This document shows, one piece after another, positions 55,444-63,359 of a DNA stretch of 64,000 bases. The notes beneath the pieces were generated by a model. It made no database searches. It had not been told where the DNA came from and was given only the letters and a program-made list of their open reading frames with translations. Source of the stretch: Kosakonia arachidis (GTDB lineage: Bacteria; Pseudomonadota; Gammaproteobacteria; Enterobacterales; Enterobacteriaceae); contig NZ_FPAU01000003.1 in the NCBI RefSeq assembly GCF_900116535.1, positions 374,403-438,402 of the forward strand. The letters run 5' to 3'. The position numbers were made by a program, and so were the translations under genes. The first letter of the stretch is position 1; each line of letters starts with the position of its first letter.

Positions 55444-56391
55444 ATGCGCCTGATTTTTTCACTGTTATTGCTGGTTGGCCTGAGCGCTGGCGCTGCTGAG
55501 CCGACACAAAGCTTCACTGATGATTTGGGACGCGTGGTTACAGTACCGCTGCATCCAAAGCGCATCGTGTCGCTGCACGATCTGGATATCACCATCCCTT
55601 TGATCGAATTAGGTGTGCCGCCGGTTGCCAGCCACGGGCGTACCCGCGCCGACGGCAGCCATACATTGCGCTCCAGCGGCATGCTAACCGGCGTAGATTT
55701 TGATAACTCGGACATTACGTTTATTGGCACGGCGGATATCGATATTGAAGCGATCGCCGCCGCGAAACCGGATCTGATCATTACGGAGCCGAGCCGCAAC
55801 ACGCCGGTGGAGCAGTTAGAAAAGATCGCGCCAACGGTAAGTATCGATCACTTGCAAGGCGGTGCGCCGGAGATCTACCGCAAGCTGTCGCAGCTCACCG
55901 GTACGCAGGCACGCTTGCAGATCCTTGAGCGCCGCTACCGTGAGCAGATTGCGGCGCTAAAAAGTACTCTCGACACCCGCAAAATCACCGTGTCAGTGAT
56001 CCAGGCGAACAACGGAAAAATCAATGCATTACACAGCTATCATTCGCTGGGGCGCGTGCTGCGCGATGCGGGTTTTCGTTTTCCGAAACTGATCGACAGC
56101 ATTCCTGAAGGGGGTCGCATCGATGTCAGCGCCGAACGTTTACCGGAGCTGGACGCGGATTTTGTTTTCGCCACCTGGCGCGGGGATACTGGCGGTAAAC
56201 CGCAGGATGAGATGGCGGCGATGGATGCGGTGATGCCGGGCTGGTGTGATTTTCTCAATGCCTGCCGTACCGGGCATTACGTCCTGATTTCCCGTGAGGA
56301 AGCCATCTCCAACTCTTTTGCTTCTCTGAGCCTGATGGTGGCGCAGGTGCAATCACAAATCGCCGGGCGACCGCTGCCTGCCGCGAAGTAA
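55444..56391 (+). CDS. Iron-siderophore periplasmic binding protein
   Basis: 315 residues from the ATG at 55444 (AAGGAG upstream). The signal peptide is MRLIFSLLLLVGLSAGA. The mature start QSFTDDLGRVVTVPLHPKRI and the AAAKPDLIITEP strand are typical of class III binding proteins. Two cysteines near the C-terminus (GWCDFLNACRTGHY) could form a disulphide, which is uncommon in this family. It completes the importer; an RpiR-type gene follows 12 bases later. Confidence 0.9.
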   Translation: MRLIFSLLLLVGLSAGAAEPTQSFTDDLGRVVTVPLHPKRIVSLHDLDITIPLIELGVPPVASHGRTRADGSHTLRSSGMLTGVDFDNSDITFIGTADIDIEAIAAAKPDLIITEPSRNTPVEQLEKIAPTVSIDHLQGGAPEIYRKLSQLTGTQARLQILERRYREQIAALKSTLDTRKITVSVIQANNGKINALHSYHSLGRVLRDAGFRFPKLIDSIPEGGRIDVSAERLPELDADFVFATWRGDTGGKPQDEMAAMDAVMPGWCDFLNACRTGHYVLISREEAISNSFASLSLMVAQVQSQIAGRPLPAAK

Positions 56392-56403
56392 GGAGCCATA
56401 ACG

Positions 56404-57297
56404 ATGCTGAACACAAAAAAAGCGAAAAATCGCGTGGATGTGTACGGTGAACGCTTTCGTGCACGGGCGCACACGCTGTCACCGCGTTTGCAGGCCGTTG
56501 CCCGCTACATCAATGAAAATCGCGATGTGGTGCTGGAGCATACCGCGATTGAGATTGCAGCAGCGACACAGACTTCAGATGCCACGGTGGTGCGCGCCAT
56601 TCAGGCACTGGGCTTTGCCGGATTACGGGATCTAAAACAGACGCTGGAGCACTGGTTTGGCCCGACCATTTCTTCGGCAGAAAAGATGAGTACCACGGTA
56701 AATGCCCTCTCTTGCGATGTGAATTCCGGCATCGATTTTGTGCTTGAAGGGCATCAGCACACTTGTGAAGTGCTTTCCGCGCCGGATAACCGCTATGCGA
56801 TTGCGCAGGCGGTGGCGCTGCTGGTTGAGGCGCGGCAGGTGGCGATTTTCGGCATCGGCGCATCGGGGATCCTGGCGGAGTATACCGCGCGGTTATTCAG
56901 CCGTATTGGCCTGCCTGCGGTGCCACTCAACCGCACCGGCATTGCACTTGCCGAGCAGTTGATCAATTTACAGCGCGGCGATGTGCTGATCATGATGGCG
57001 CAAAAATCAGCGCACCGCGAAGGGCTGACCACGCTGAAAGAGACGCGGCGCCTGGGGGTTCCGGTGATCCTGCTGACCAACGCAACGGACTCGCGTTTTA
57101 GCCAGCAAGCGGATGTGGTAATCCATGTACCGCGCGGTGGCGAGAAGGGCAAGATCCCGCTGCACGGCACGGTGCTACTGTGTCTTGAGATGATTGTTTT
57201 GTCGGTCGCGTCCGCCACTTCGCAGCAGGCCATTAAAACGGTGAAACGCATTAATGAGTTTCACCGTGGGTTAAAGCCGGGCGGGAAGAGGGGTTAA
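56404..57297 (+). CDS. MurR/RpiR family regulator with SIS domain
   Basis: 297 residues. An N-terminal HTH_6 domain (LSPRLQAVARYINENRDVV, EIAAATQTSDATVVRAIQAL, GFAGLRDLK) is followed by a sugar-isomerase (SIS) domain (VAIFGIGASGILAEYTARLF, DVLIMMAQKSAHREGLT). Such proteins usually sense phosphosugars and control sugar genes. Here the gene is the last of a siderophore importer operon, 12 bases after the binding-protein gene. What it senses and controls is open. Confidence 0.9.
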   Translation: MLNTKKAKNRVDVYGERFRARAHTLSPRLQAVARYINENRDVVLEHTAIEIAAATQTSDATVVRAIQALGFAGLRDLKQTLEHWFGPTISSAEKMSTTVNALSCDVNSGIDFVLEGHQHTCEVLSAPDNRYAIAQAVALLVEARQVAIFGIGASGILAEYTARLFSRIGLPAVPLNRTGIALAEQLINLQRGDVLIMMAQKSAHREGLTTLKETRRLGVPVILLTNATDSRFSQQADVVIHVPRGGEKGKIPLHGTVLLCLEMIVLSVASATSQQAIKTVKRINEFHRGLKPGGKRG

Positions 57298-57300
57298 GTC

Positions 57301-57450
57301 TCAGGAAATAAACAAAAGCGGTGATACACCAAAGCGGGCGGCTAATTTCTTGATGTGATTGATATTAAGCCGGCGCTCACCGTTGAGCACCCGGGATACT
57401 ATTTTGATGAAAATACGGCATCGGCTTCGGTGAAATCGCAACAGAACCGA
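57301..57450 (-). pseudogene. HigA-like antitoxin remnant, frameshifted
   Basis: On the minus strand the codons up to the TGA at 57303-57301 encode VSRVLNGERRLNINHIKKLA followed by ARFGVSPLLFIS, the recognition helix and C-terminus of HigA-type (XRE) antitoxins. The preceding part (FTEADAVFSS, helix 1-2 of the same domain) is in another frame and runs into a stop, so a frameshift separates them. The upstream half of the gene and any toxin gene are missing; the TetR gene ends just beyond. Confidence 0.55.
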
Positions 57451-57462
57451 AGATCCGGGGAT

Positions 57463-58035
57463 TCAATTCTTAAACAGCATAGCGATGATTTCCTGGTACA
57501 GTACCTGCATTTGCGCCGGATCGCTTTTTTGCGGTGTCAGGCGACGAAACATGGTGCCTTCCACCAGCGTTGCCAGTAGCTCCACGCTGCAGCGAATACG
57601 ATCCTCGCTTAATTGCGGGTAGAGGCTCTGCATATGGTTGCAGGCGTTTTCAAACATCCTGGCGTTGGCCTCTTCCAGCATCTCCTGTACGCGTGGATTG
57701 CGTGTTGCTTCCGCCGCCATCTCTACTATCAATGCACCATCGTCAGGACTGAGGGTATGTCGCCAGGCCAGTATTTCCGGCAGGTGTTGGGTTTCTGTCT
57801 TACTCTGCATTTCGGCGATGCGGTAGTCGATAATCCGGCGGACCATCTCTTCTATAATGGCGTCTTTATTGACGAAATAACGGTAAATCTGCCCAACGCT
57901 GAGCTGAGCTTCGAGGGCTATCTGCGACATGCTGGCCGCGTGGAATCCGCTAATGCGAAAACGTCGGCGTGCGGCGGCAATAATCTCGTCCTGGCGTTGC
58001 TGGTGGCGCTGTTCCTGCGATAGTTTGGCCGTCAT
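57463..58035 (-). CDS. TetR/AcrR family transcriptional regulator
   Basis: 190 residues from the ATG at 58035 (GAGGGACAGAG upstream). The helix-turn-helix domain (IIAAARRRFRISGFHAASMS, QIALEAQLSVGQIYRYFVNK) is clear, with an all-helical ligand domain after it. A near-palindrome lies upstream and suggests autoregulation. No obvious partner is adjacent; the quinone reductase gene, 190 bases upstream and in the same direction, is one possibility. Confidence 0.88.
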   Translation of the reverse strand: MTAKLSQEQRHQQRQDEIIAAARRRFRISGFHAASMSQIALEAQLSVGQIYRYFVNKDAIIEEMVRRIIDYRIAEMQSKTETQHLPEILAWRHTLSPDDGALIVEMAAEATRNPRVQEMLEEANARMFENACNHMQSLYPQLSEDRIRCSVELLATLVEGTMFRRLTPQKSDPAQMQVLYQEIIAMLFKN

Positions 58036-58059
58036 CTCTGTCCCTCGTGTTGTTTTATT

Positions 58060-58075
58060 GAGAGTGATCATTCTC
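58060..58075. promoter_or_regulatory. Near-palindromic operator upstream of TetR gene
   Basis: GAGAGTGATCATTCTC is a 16-bp palindrome with one mismatched pair, centred on TGATCA, 25 bases upstream of the TetR start. This is a typical autorepression site. Confidence 0.45.
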
Positions 58076-58227
58076 GCTTTCGGTTACGATAAACGAATCC
58101 GGGCGTTCAGGGTAACGCTTTTCCCTGGAACTGATAGAAAGTTACAAAAAAATAGATTGTGTGACGAGGTGAAAAAAGAGGGAGATGACGCTCACCAGCG
58201 CGCATGGCACGCACCGGTGAGGGGGTA

Positions 58228-59010
58228 TTATTTACGTTGTTGATGGATCGATAGCCCGCTTTCACCGGGGTAAATTTCCGGGCGCAGCGTCAGTTGCGGA
58301 ATCAGGTAATCGCCGCCGTTTTGCCGACGAAAGGCCAGCGGTTCTGCTGACCATAGCGTATCCAGTCGCTGCGCCAGCGCTGTACAACATTCGGCAAAGC
58401 GCGTTTCATCCATGCGATTGCTGCGATAAAACACCAGCGGCGGCAGCACCTCGAAGCCAGGATAAAACAGGATCCCATGCTGGATAGGAAACAGCAGATC
58501 GTCGATCGGGCCATTAATACCGCGCGGGGCGTAATGCGATTCCCAGCCGCCGGTGGTCACCAGCAGCATCGCCCGTTTCCCCGCCAGGCTCCCTTCGCCG
58601 TAACGATCGCCCCAGTGCGTGTCACTGTGTTCGCCCACACCGTAGGCAAAACCGCAGGCATAAACGCGATCGACCCAGCCTTTCATGATCGCTGGCATAG
58701 AGAACCACCACAGTGGGAACTGGAAAATCACCGCATCAGCGCGTTGCAGTTTGGCCTGCTCACGGTTGATATCGTCCGCCTGTGTTCCCTGCTCAAACGC
58801 CTGTTTTGAATCAGACGAAGGATGATAAAAATCCCCCAGCGGCGGCGAGCTGCTGTCATCGGCATCAAGTTGTGATTTCCACTGCATGGCATAGAGATCG
58901 GAAACCTCGACCTGATGACCGGCATTTTCCAGATGCTGTACGGCAAAATCCTTTAGCGCGCCATTGAGCGAATGGGGCTGCGGGTGGGCATAAACAATCA
59001 ATACGTTCAT
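58228..59010 (-). CDS. NAD(P)H:quinone oxidoreductase family flavoprotein
   Basis: 260 residues from the ATG at 59010 (GGAG upstream). MNVLIVYAHPQPHSLNGALK is the FMN/FAD phosphate loop of the NQO1/KefF-like flavodoxin fold. VIFQFPLWWFSMPAIMKGWVDRV and the LLVTTGGWESHYAPRG loop complete the flavin and NAD(P)H site. It probably reduces quinones or related electrophiles. It is divergent from a LysR gene 86 bases away, its probable regulator. Confidence 0.88.
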   Translation of the reverse strand: MNVLIVYAHPQPHSLNGALKDFAVQHLENAGHQVEVSDLYAMQWKSQLDADDSSSPPLGDFYHPSSDSKQAFEQGTQADDINREQAKLQRADAVIFQFPLWWFSMPAIMKGWVDRVYACGFAYGVGEHSDTHWGDRYGEGSLAGKRAMLLVTTGGWESHYAPRGINGPIDDLLFPIQHGILFYPGFEVLPPLVFYRSNRMDETRFAECCTALAQRLDTLWSAEPLAFRRQNGGDYLIPQLTLRPEIYPGESGLSIHQQRK

Positions 59011-59096
59011 AACAACTCCAGGCAACAAAATTGAATGTCAGAGTAGGAGCATGGCGGATATAGTAGAAATTAATTGCTTATATCACAGGTATAGTC

Positions 59097-60002
59097 ATGG
59101 TTAATCTTAACCGATTGGATCTCAATCTTCTGCGTACGCTGGATGTGCTATTGAGCGAACATAATGTAACGCGCGCGGCGCAGCGCCTGAACCTTTCTCA
59201 GCCTTCCGTCAGCGTTCAACTGGCGCGGTTGCGGGACATTTTTGCCGATCCGTTACTGCTGCCGGGGCCGCGTGGTATGCAGCCGACCGCCAGAGCCGAC
59301 GAACTGCGCGAACCACTGCGTCAGGCGCTGGAAGCGCTGGAGCGTGCGGTGGCGCCAGCCAGCACTTTCGATCCTGCCCGTGCCGCTGTCACCTGGCGCG
59401 TGGCGGCCACCGACTATACGGAATCGGCGATACTGCTCCCTTTACTGAGCCGTTTGCGCGCTGCCGCGCCGGGCAGCCGTCTGGCGATATTTGAACTCAA
59501 TCCATTGCAGATCCAGCATCAGGCCGGACAGGGCAATATCGATCTCTTTTTCCATCTGCGCGAAGGCGCGCCGCCTGCTCTGCATCAGCGGTTATTGTTC
59601 ACTGAACGCTACGTGCTGGCCGGGCGTGTGCACCATCCGGCGTTAATAAACGGCGGCCCGACATTGGCGCAGTTTTGCCAACTGGAACATGTGGTGGTGT
59701 CGCCAGAAGGCGGCGGTTTTCATGCAGCAACGGATATCGCGCTGGCGGATCGCGGCTTGCAGCGCAACGTGGTGCTCTCCGTTCCCCATTTCCTGTTTAT
59801 GCTCGAGGCGCTGGCCGGCACTGATTTGGTGGCGGTACTGCCGGAGCGGCTGGTGGCGCACAACCGCAATTTGCAGGTGGTCGAGCCGCCGTTGGATCTT
59901 CCGGGCTTCGATATGCTGATGCTCTGGCATGAACGACTGCATCGCGATTCTGGCCACCAATGGCTGCGCCAGCAGATTATCGCTTCACTAGGGACGCGCT
60001 GA
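59097..60002 (+). CDS. LysR family regulator (NodD/LeuO-like subgroup)
   Basis: 301 residues. LNRLDLNLLRTLDVLLSEHN and RAAQRLNLSQPSVSVQLARL begin the winged helix as in the NodD/LeuO subgroup, and GPRGMQPTARADEL follows the wing. The effector domain includes FTERYVLAGRVHHPALIN. It should act on the divergent quinone reductase gene. Confidence 0.88.
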   Translation: MVNLNRLDLNLLRTLDVLLSEHNVTRAAQRLNLSQPSVSVQLARLRDIFADPLLLPGPRGMQPTARADELREPLRQALEALERAVAPASTFDPARAAVTWRVAATDYTESAILLPLLSRLRAAAPGSRLAIFELNPLQIQHQAGQGNIDLFFHLREGAPPALHQRLLFTERYVLAGRVHHPALINGGPTLAQFCQLEHVVVSPEGGGFHAATDIALADRGLQRNVVLSVPHFLFMLEALAGTDLVAVLPERLVAHNRNLQVVEPPLDLPGFDMLMLWHERLHRDSGHQWLRQQIIASLGTR

Positions 60003-60029
60003 AGCGGTTAATATCTTGTCACATTTATG

Positions 60030-60044
60030 TGAGAATAATTCTCA
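60030..60044. promoter_or_regulatory. Fur-type palindrome upstream of AraC gene
   Basis: TGAGAATAATTCTCA is a perfect palindrome around a central A, with Fur-like half-sites (TGAGAAT), followed by ATATTATT. It lies 85 bases upstream of the AraC start, indicating iron control. Confidence 0.6.
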
Positions 60045-60129
60045 ATATTATTGAAGCACACCAGGCCGGATGATAAGGTGTAAGCCGTTTCGCCCGGCGT
60101 CGGGCACGGGTTTGCAGCGGCTGTTGGCT

Positions 60130-61083
60130 ATGAAAAAAAGAGACTTTTCCATTGAAGACTTTATCGCTTTTGGCGAGCGCTACGGGATCGACTATCGTTT
60201 CCCGGCGCTGACCTCTGGCCGATCGTTTCACAAAGAAAAGCGTATGGTGATTCAGGGGGAAGTCGAAGAGATGACGCTCTCCTCCGGCCTGAATCTTACC
60301 CGCTCGGATATTCGCGTCCTTCAACCCTATGAAACCACATCGTTGCACAGTTGCCCGCTCTACATGCTGGTGGTACTGGAAGGTAGTGTGCAACTGCGCC
60401 TGAACGGCAAAGCGTTTATCGTGCGTGCGGGCATGGCATTCACCTCGCGCCTGAGCGAACAGCAGGTGATGAACGCCAGTCATCAGGCGGATAACCACCT
60501 GCGTACGCTGTCGATGGGCGTTGATCCGCTACGTTGCTGGCAATCGCCGCTGTTGACGGCGCTTTTGCAGCAGTGGGAAGCGTACGGTGCACCGACCTTT
60601 TTATGGCCCGTTCCGGCATTTTTGCTTTCCGGGCTGCAACACTCGCAGCAGAGTCAGCAACCGGGTTTATCGCGCCAGTTGATCCTTGAAGGCGTGATGC
60701 TGCAATTGCTTGGGTATGCGCTGTCGCAACCCTTGCCTGGCCGTGAAAAACGCAGTTCCGCGCCTGGCGGCGAGCACCATCGGCTTGAAACTGTGCGTCG
60801 TTTATTGGAACAGCAGCCGGAAAAAGAGTACACCCTCACCGCATTAGCGCAGCTGGCAGCAATGAGTTCCAGCAGTTTGCGGGTGAAGTTCCGCCAGGCT
60901 TACGGCCATTCCGTGTTTGATTACCTGCGTGATTGTCGCCTTGAACTGGCGCGGCGCTATCTGGCGCAAGGGTATAGCGTACAGCAGGCGGCCTGGATGT
61001 CGGGCTACCAGCATGCCACGAATTTCTCTACCGCTTTTCGTCGCCGCTACGGTGTGGCACCCAGCGAAATGCGTCTCGCCTGA
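60130..61083 (+). CDS. AraC family activator of the adjacent siderophore receptor
   Basis: 317 residues from the ATG at 60130. The N-terminal part is a cupin-like domain (LYMLVVLEGSVQLRLNGKAF, RAGMAFTSRLSEQQVM). The C-terminus has the two AraC helix-turn-helix units (LTALAQLAAMSSSSLRVKFR; VQQAAWMSGYQHATNFSTAF) and GVAPSEM. The pattern of an AraC regulator directly upstream of a TonB receptor matches PchR/YbtA/FoxR-type activators that sense the ferric siderophore. It lies 140 bases before the FoxA-like gene. Confidence 0.88.
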   Translation: MKKRDFSIEDFIAFGERYGIDYRFPALTSGRSFHKEKRMVIQGEVEEMTLSSGLNLTRSDIRVLQPYETTSLHSCPLYMLVVLEGSVQLRLNGKAFIVRAGMAFTSRLSEQQVMNASHQADNHLRTLSMGVDPLRCWQSPLLTALLQQWEAYGAPTFLWPVPAFLLSGLQHSQQSQQPGLSRQLILEGVMLQLLGYALSQPLPGREKRSSAPGGEHHRLETVRRLLEQQPEKEYTLTALAQLAAMSSSSLRVKFRQAYGHSVFDYLRDCRLELARRYLAQGYSVQQAAWMSGYQHATNFSTAFRRRYGVAPSEMRLA

Positions 61084-61178
61084 TTTCCCGTCATAGACCA
61101 TGGCGACTTTTTTGCGTGCGTTTTGTCACTGCGCATAGGTGAATCGTCATCGCGCATAGCTATTGCCGAAGCCAAAAG

Positions 61179-61197
61179 GGTAATAATTCTTATTTAC
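61179..61197 (+). promoter_or_regulatory. Fur box of the FoxA-like receptor gene
   Basis: GGTAATAATTCTTATTTAC matches 12 of 19 Fur consensus positions and ends 26 bases before the receptor ATG. Confidence 0.5.
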
Positions 61198-61223
61198 AAT
61201 AATAACGGCTTCTGGAGATTTTC

Positions 61224-63317
61224 ATGTTCGCAAAAACGCGACTGGCGCTAATGATTGGCTGTATTACCGGTGGGATGAACGTATCGGTTCTGGCACAGGA
61301 AACGTCAACCACTGACGATACTGTGGTGGTCACCTCACAAATGCAAAGTGGTGCTACCAAGCTGGAGACGCCGGATATCGAAACGCCGCAGGCAGTATCT
61401 ATTGTCACGCGCCAACAGTATGAAGAGCAGGGCGCAACCAGCGTGCGCCAGGCGGTGAGTTACACGCCGGGTGTGTACAGCAACCAGATCGGCGCATCGA
61501 ACCGTTTTGATTACATCGTGCTACGCGGTTTCTCCGACGGCAGTCTGGATAACGTCTACCTTGATGGCCTGAAACTGATGGGCGACACCAACTCGCATAG
61601 CTCGCTGGTTATCGATCCCTGGTTCCTCGACAGCGTAGAAGTGGTGCGCGGCCCGGCTTCGGTACTGTATGGCCGATCCTCGCCGGGCGGGATTGTCGCG
61701 CTGAACTCGCGCAAACCGTCGTTTGACCCCGGCGGTGAAGTGAAACTGTTCGCAGGTAATAACAACCAGCGCGGTGCAGCTTTTGATGTCACCGGGCCGG
61801 TAGATGATAACGACCGCGTAGCGGCGCGTTTAACCGGCATGACCCGCTATGCGGATTCGCAATTCGACCCTTTAAAAGAGCAGCGTTATGCCATCGCACC
61901 GAGCCTGACGTGGCGTATCACCGATCAAACTCGCCTTGAACTGATGGCCTATCTGCATCGCGATCCTGAAGGTGGTAGCCACTCCGGTTTGCCCTATGAA
62001 GGCACGGTAACCTCGCATGCCGGCAGAAAGATCTCCAATACCTTCTTTGAAGGCGAAGATGATTACGACAATTATGACCGCCGGGAAAATATGGTCGGTT
62101 ATAACGTTGAGCACGCCTTTGACAGCGGCTGGTCGGTTCGCCAGAAGCTGCGCTACCTGCACACCAACGTGAATCTCAACCAGGTGTATGCCGCAGGCTG
62201 GCTGAATGATACGGAACTGAACCGCGGCTATTCCGGTTCCGACGAATCGCTGTCGGCCATCACGCTGGATAACCAGATTGATGGCAGCGTTGATACCGGC
62301 ATCATTAACCACCGACTGCTGTTCGGCGTTGATTATCAGCGGCGCAGTAATAATGTCACTGCCTCGTATGGCAGTTTCCCGGCGATTGATGCATTTAACC
62401 CGGTTTACGGCGCTGATCCACTGTCCATTTCGGTCTACAGCCGGGAAAAACACAAACTGGAGCAGACCGGGATCTATTTGCAGGATCAGATGTCGCTCGA
62501 TCGCTGGCGGCTGACGCTTGGCGGTCGTCACGATCGGGTGAAGATCACCAACATCAACACGATCAACGATACCCGCGATACGCTGGATCAGAATCACTTC
62601 AGCAGCCGTGCGGCGCTGATGTATCTGTTCGACAGCGGGTTTGCACCGTACGTCAGCTATTCAACCGCTTTTACGCCGACCAGTTTTACCGATGAATACG
62701 GCAAAATTTTGCAGCCAATGAAAGGCAAGCAGTGGGAAGCGGGGCTGAAATTCCAGCCAGAAGGCTCACAGACGATGTACAGCGCCTCGCTCTACCGCAT
62801 CAATCAGGAAAATATCGCCACTAAAGTGGAGCCGACTGATCCGTACCGTTCAATTGGTGAAATCGAATCGGAAGGGGTAGAGCTGGAAGCAGTGGGACAG
62901 TTGACGGAAAGCCTGCGTTTGCAGGCCGCCTACACCTACAACGACATCCGCTACAAGAAAAGCAGTGTGGAAGAACAGGGGAAACGTGCGGTTTATGCGC
63001 CGCGCAATCAGGCCAGCGCCTGGCTCAGCTATGACGTGAAAACGGGGCTTTTCAACGGACTGACGGTAGGTTCCGGTGTGCGTTATGTGAATGGCATTAC
63101 CTCAGATCGCCAGAACATGCATACGCTGCCATCCTATACGCTGGTGGATCTGGCCGTCGGCTACGATCTGAGCCATGTTGGCCTGAAGGGGATGAGCGCG
63201 CAGTTGAACGTCAATAACCTGGCTGACAAACGCTATGTAGCAGCCTGTAACTCGCTCTCTTACTGCTATTTTGGTGCGGAACGCAGCATTGTAGGCAGCG
63301 TTTCCTGGGCATTCTGA
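61224..63317 (+). CDS. foxA: FoxA-like TonB-dependent ferrioxamine receptor
   Basis: 697 residues. The signal peptide ends VLA (residue 24) and the TonB box is DTVVVT (32-37). Plug motifs are DYIVLRGFSDGSLDNVYLDG and VEVVRGPASVLYGRSSPGGI. The C-terminal NNLADKRYVAACNSLSYCYF, with two Cys just before the end and a terminal Phe, is characteristic of FoxA ferrioxamine receptors as I know them. GGAG precedes the ATG, and an AraC regulator gene and Fur box lie upstream. The ligand could be a related hydroxamate. Confidence 0.85.
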   Translation: MFAKTRLALMIGCITGGMNVSVLAQETSTTDDTVVVTSQMQSGATKLETPDIETPQAVSIVTRQQYEEQGATSVRQAVSYTPGVYSNQIGASNRFDYIVLRGFSDGSLDNVYLDGLKLMGDTNSHSSLVIDPWFLDSVEVVRGPASVLYGRSSPGGIVALNSRKPSFDPGGEVKLFAGNNNQRGAAFDVTGPVDDNDRVAARLTGMTRYADSQFDPLKEQRYAIAPSLTWRITDQTRLELMAYLHRDPEGGSHSGLPYEGTVTSHAGRKISNTFFEGEDDYDNYDRRENMVGYNVEHAFDSGWSVRQKLRYLHTNVNLNQVYAAGWLNDTELNRGYSGSDESLSAITLDNQIDGSVDTGIINHRLLFGVDYQRRSNNVTASYGSFPAIDAFNPVYGADPLSISVYSREKHKLEQTGIYLQDQMSLDRWRLTLGGRHDRVKITNINTINDTRDTLDQNHFSSRAALMYLFDSGFAPYVSYSTAFTPTSFTDEYGKILQPMKGKQWEAGLKFQPEGSQTMYSASLYRINQENIATKVEPTDPYRSIGEIESEGVELEAVGQLTESLRLQAAYTYNDIRYKKSSVEEQGKRAVYAPRNQASAWLSYDVKTGLFNGLTVGSGVRYVNGITSDRQNMHTLPSYTLVDLAVGYDLSHVGLKGMSAQLNVNNLADKRYVAACNSLSYCYFGAERSIVGSVSWAF

Positions 63318-63325
63318 TGCTAAAC

Positions 63326-63350
63326 ACCACCCGGCTTTGCGTCGGGTGGT
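63326..63350. terminator. Convergent hairpin after the FoxA-like gene
   Basis: ACCACCCG (63326-63333) and CGGGTGGT (63343-63350) form an 8-bp stem with a 9-base loop between two convergent genes. U-runs are short on both sides. Confidence 0.55.
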
Positions 63351-63359
63351 TGCCGGTGA

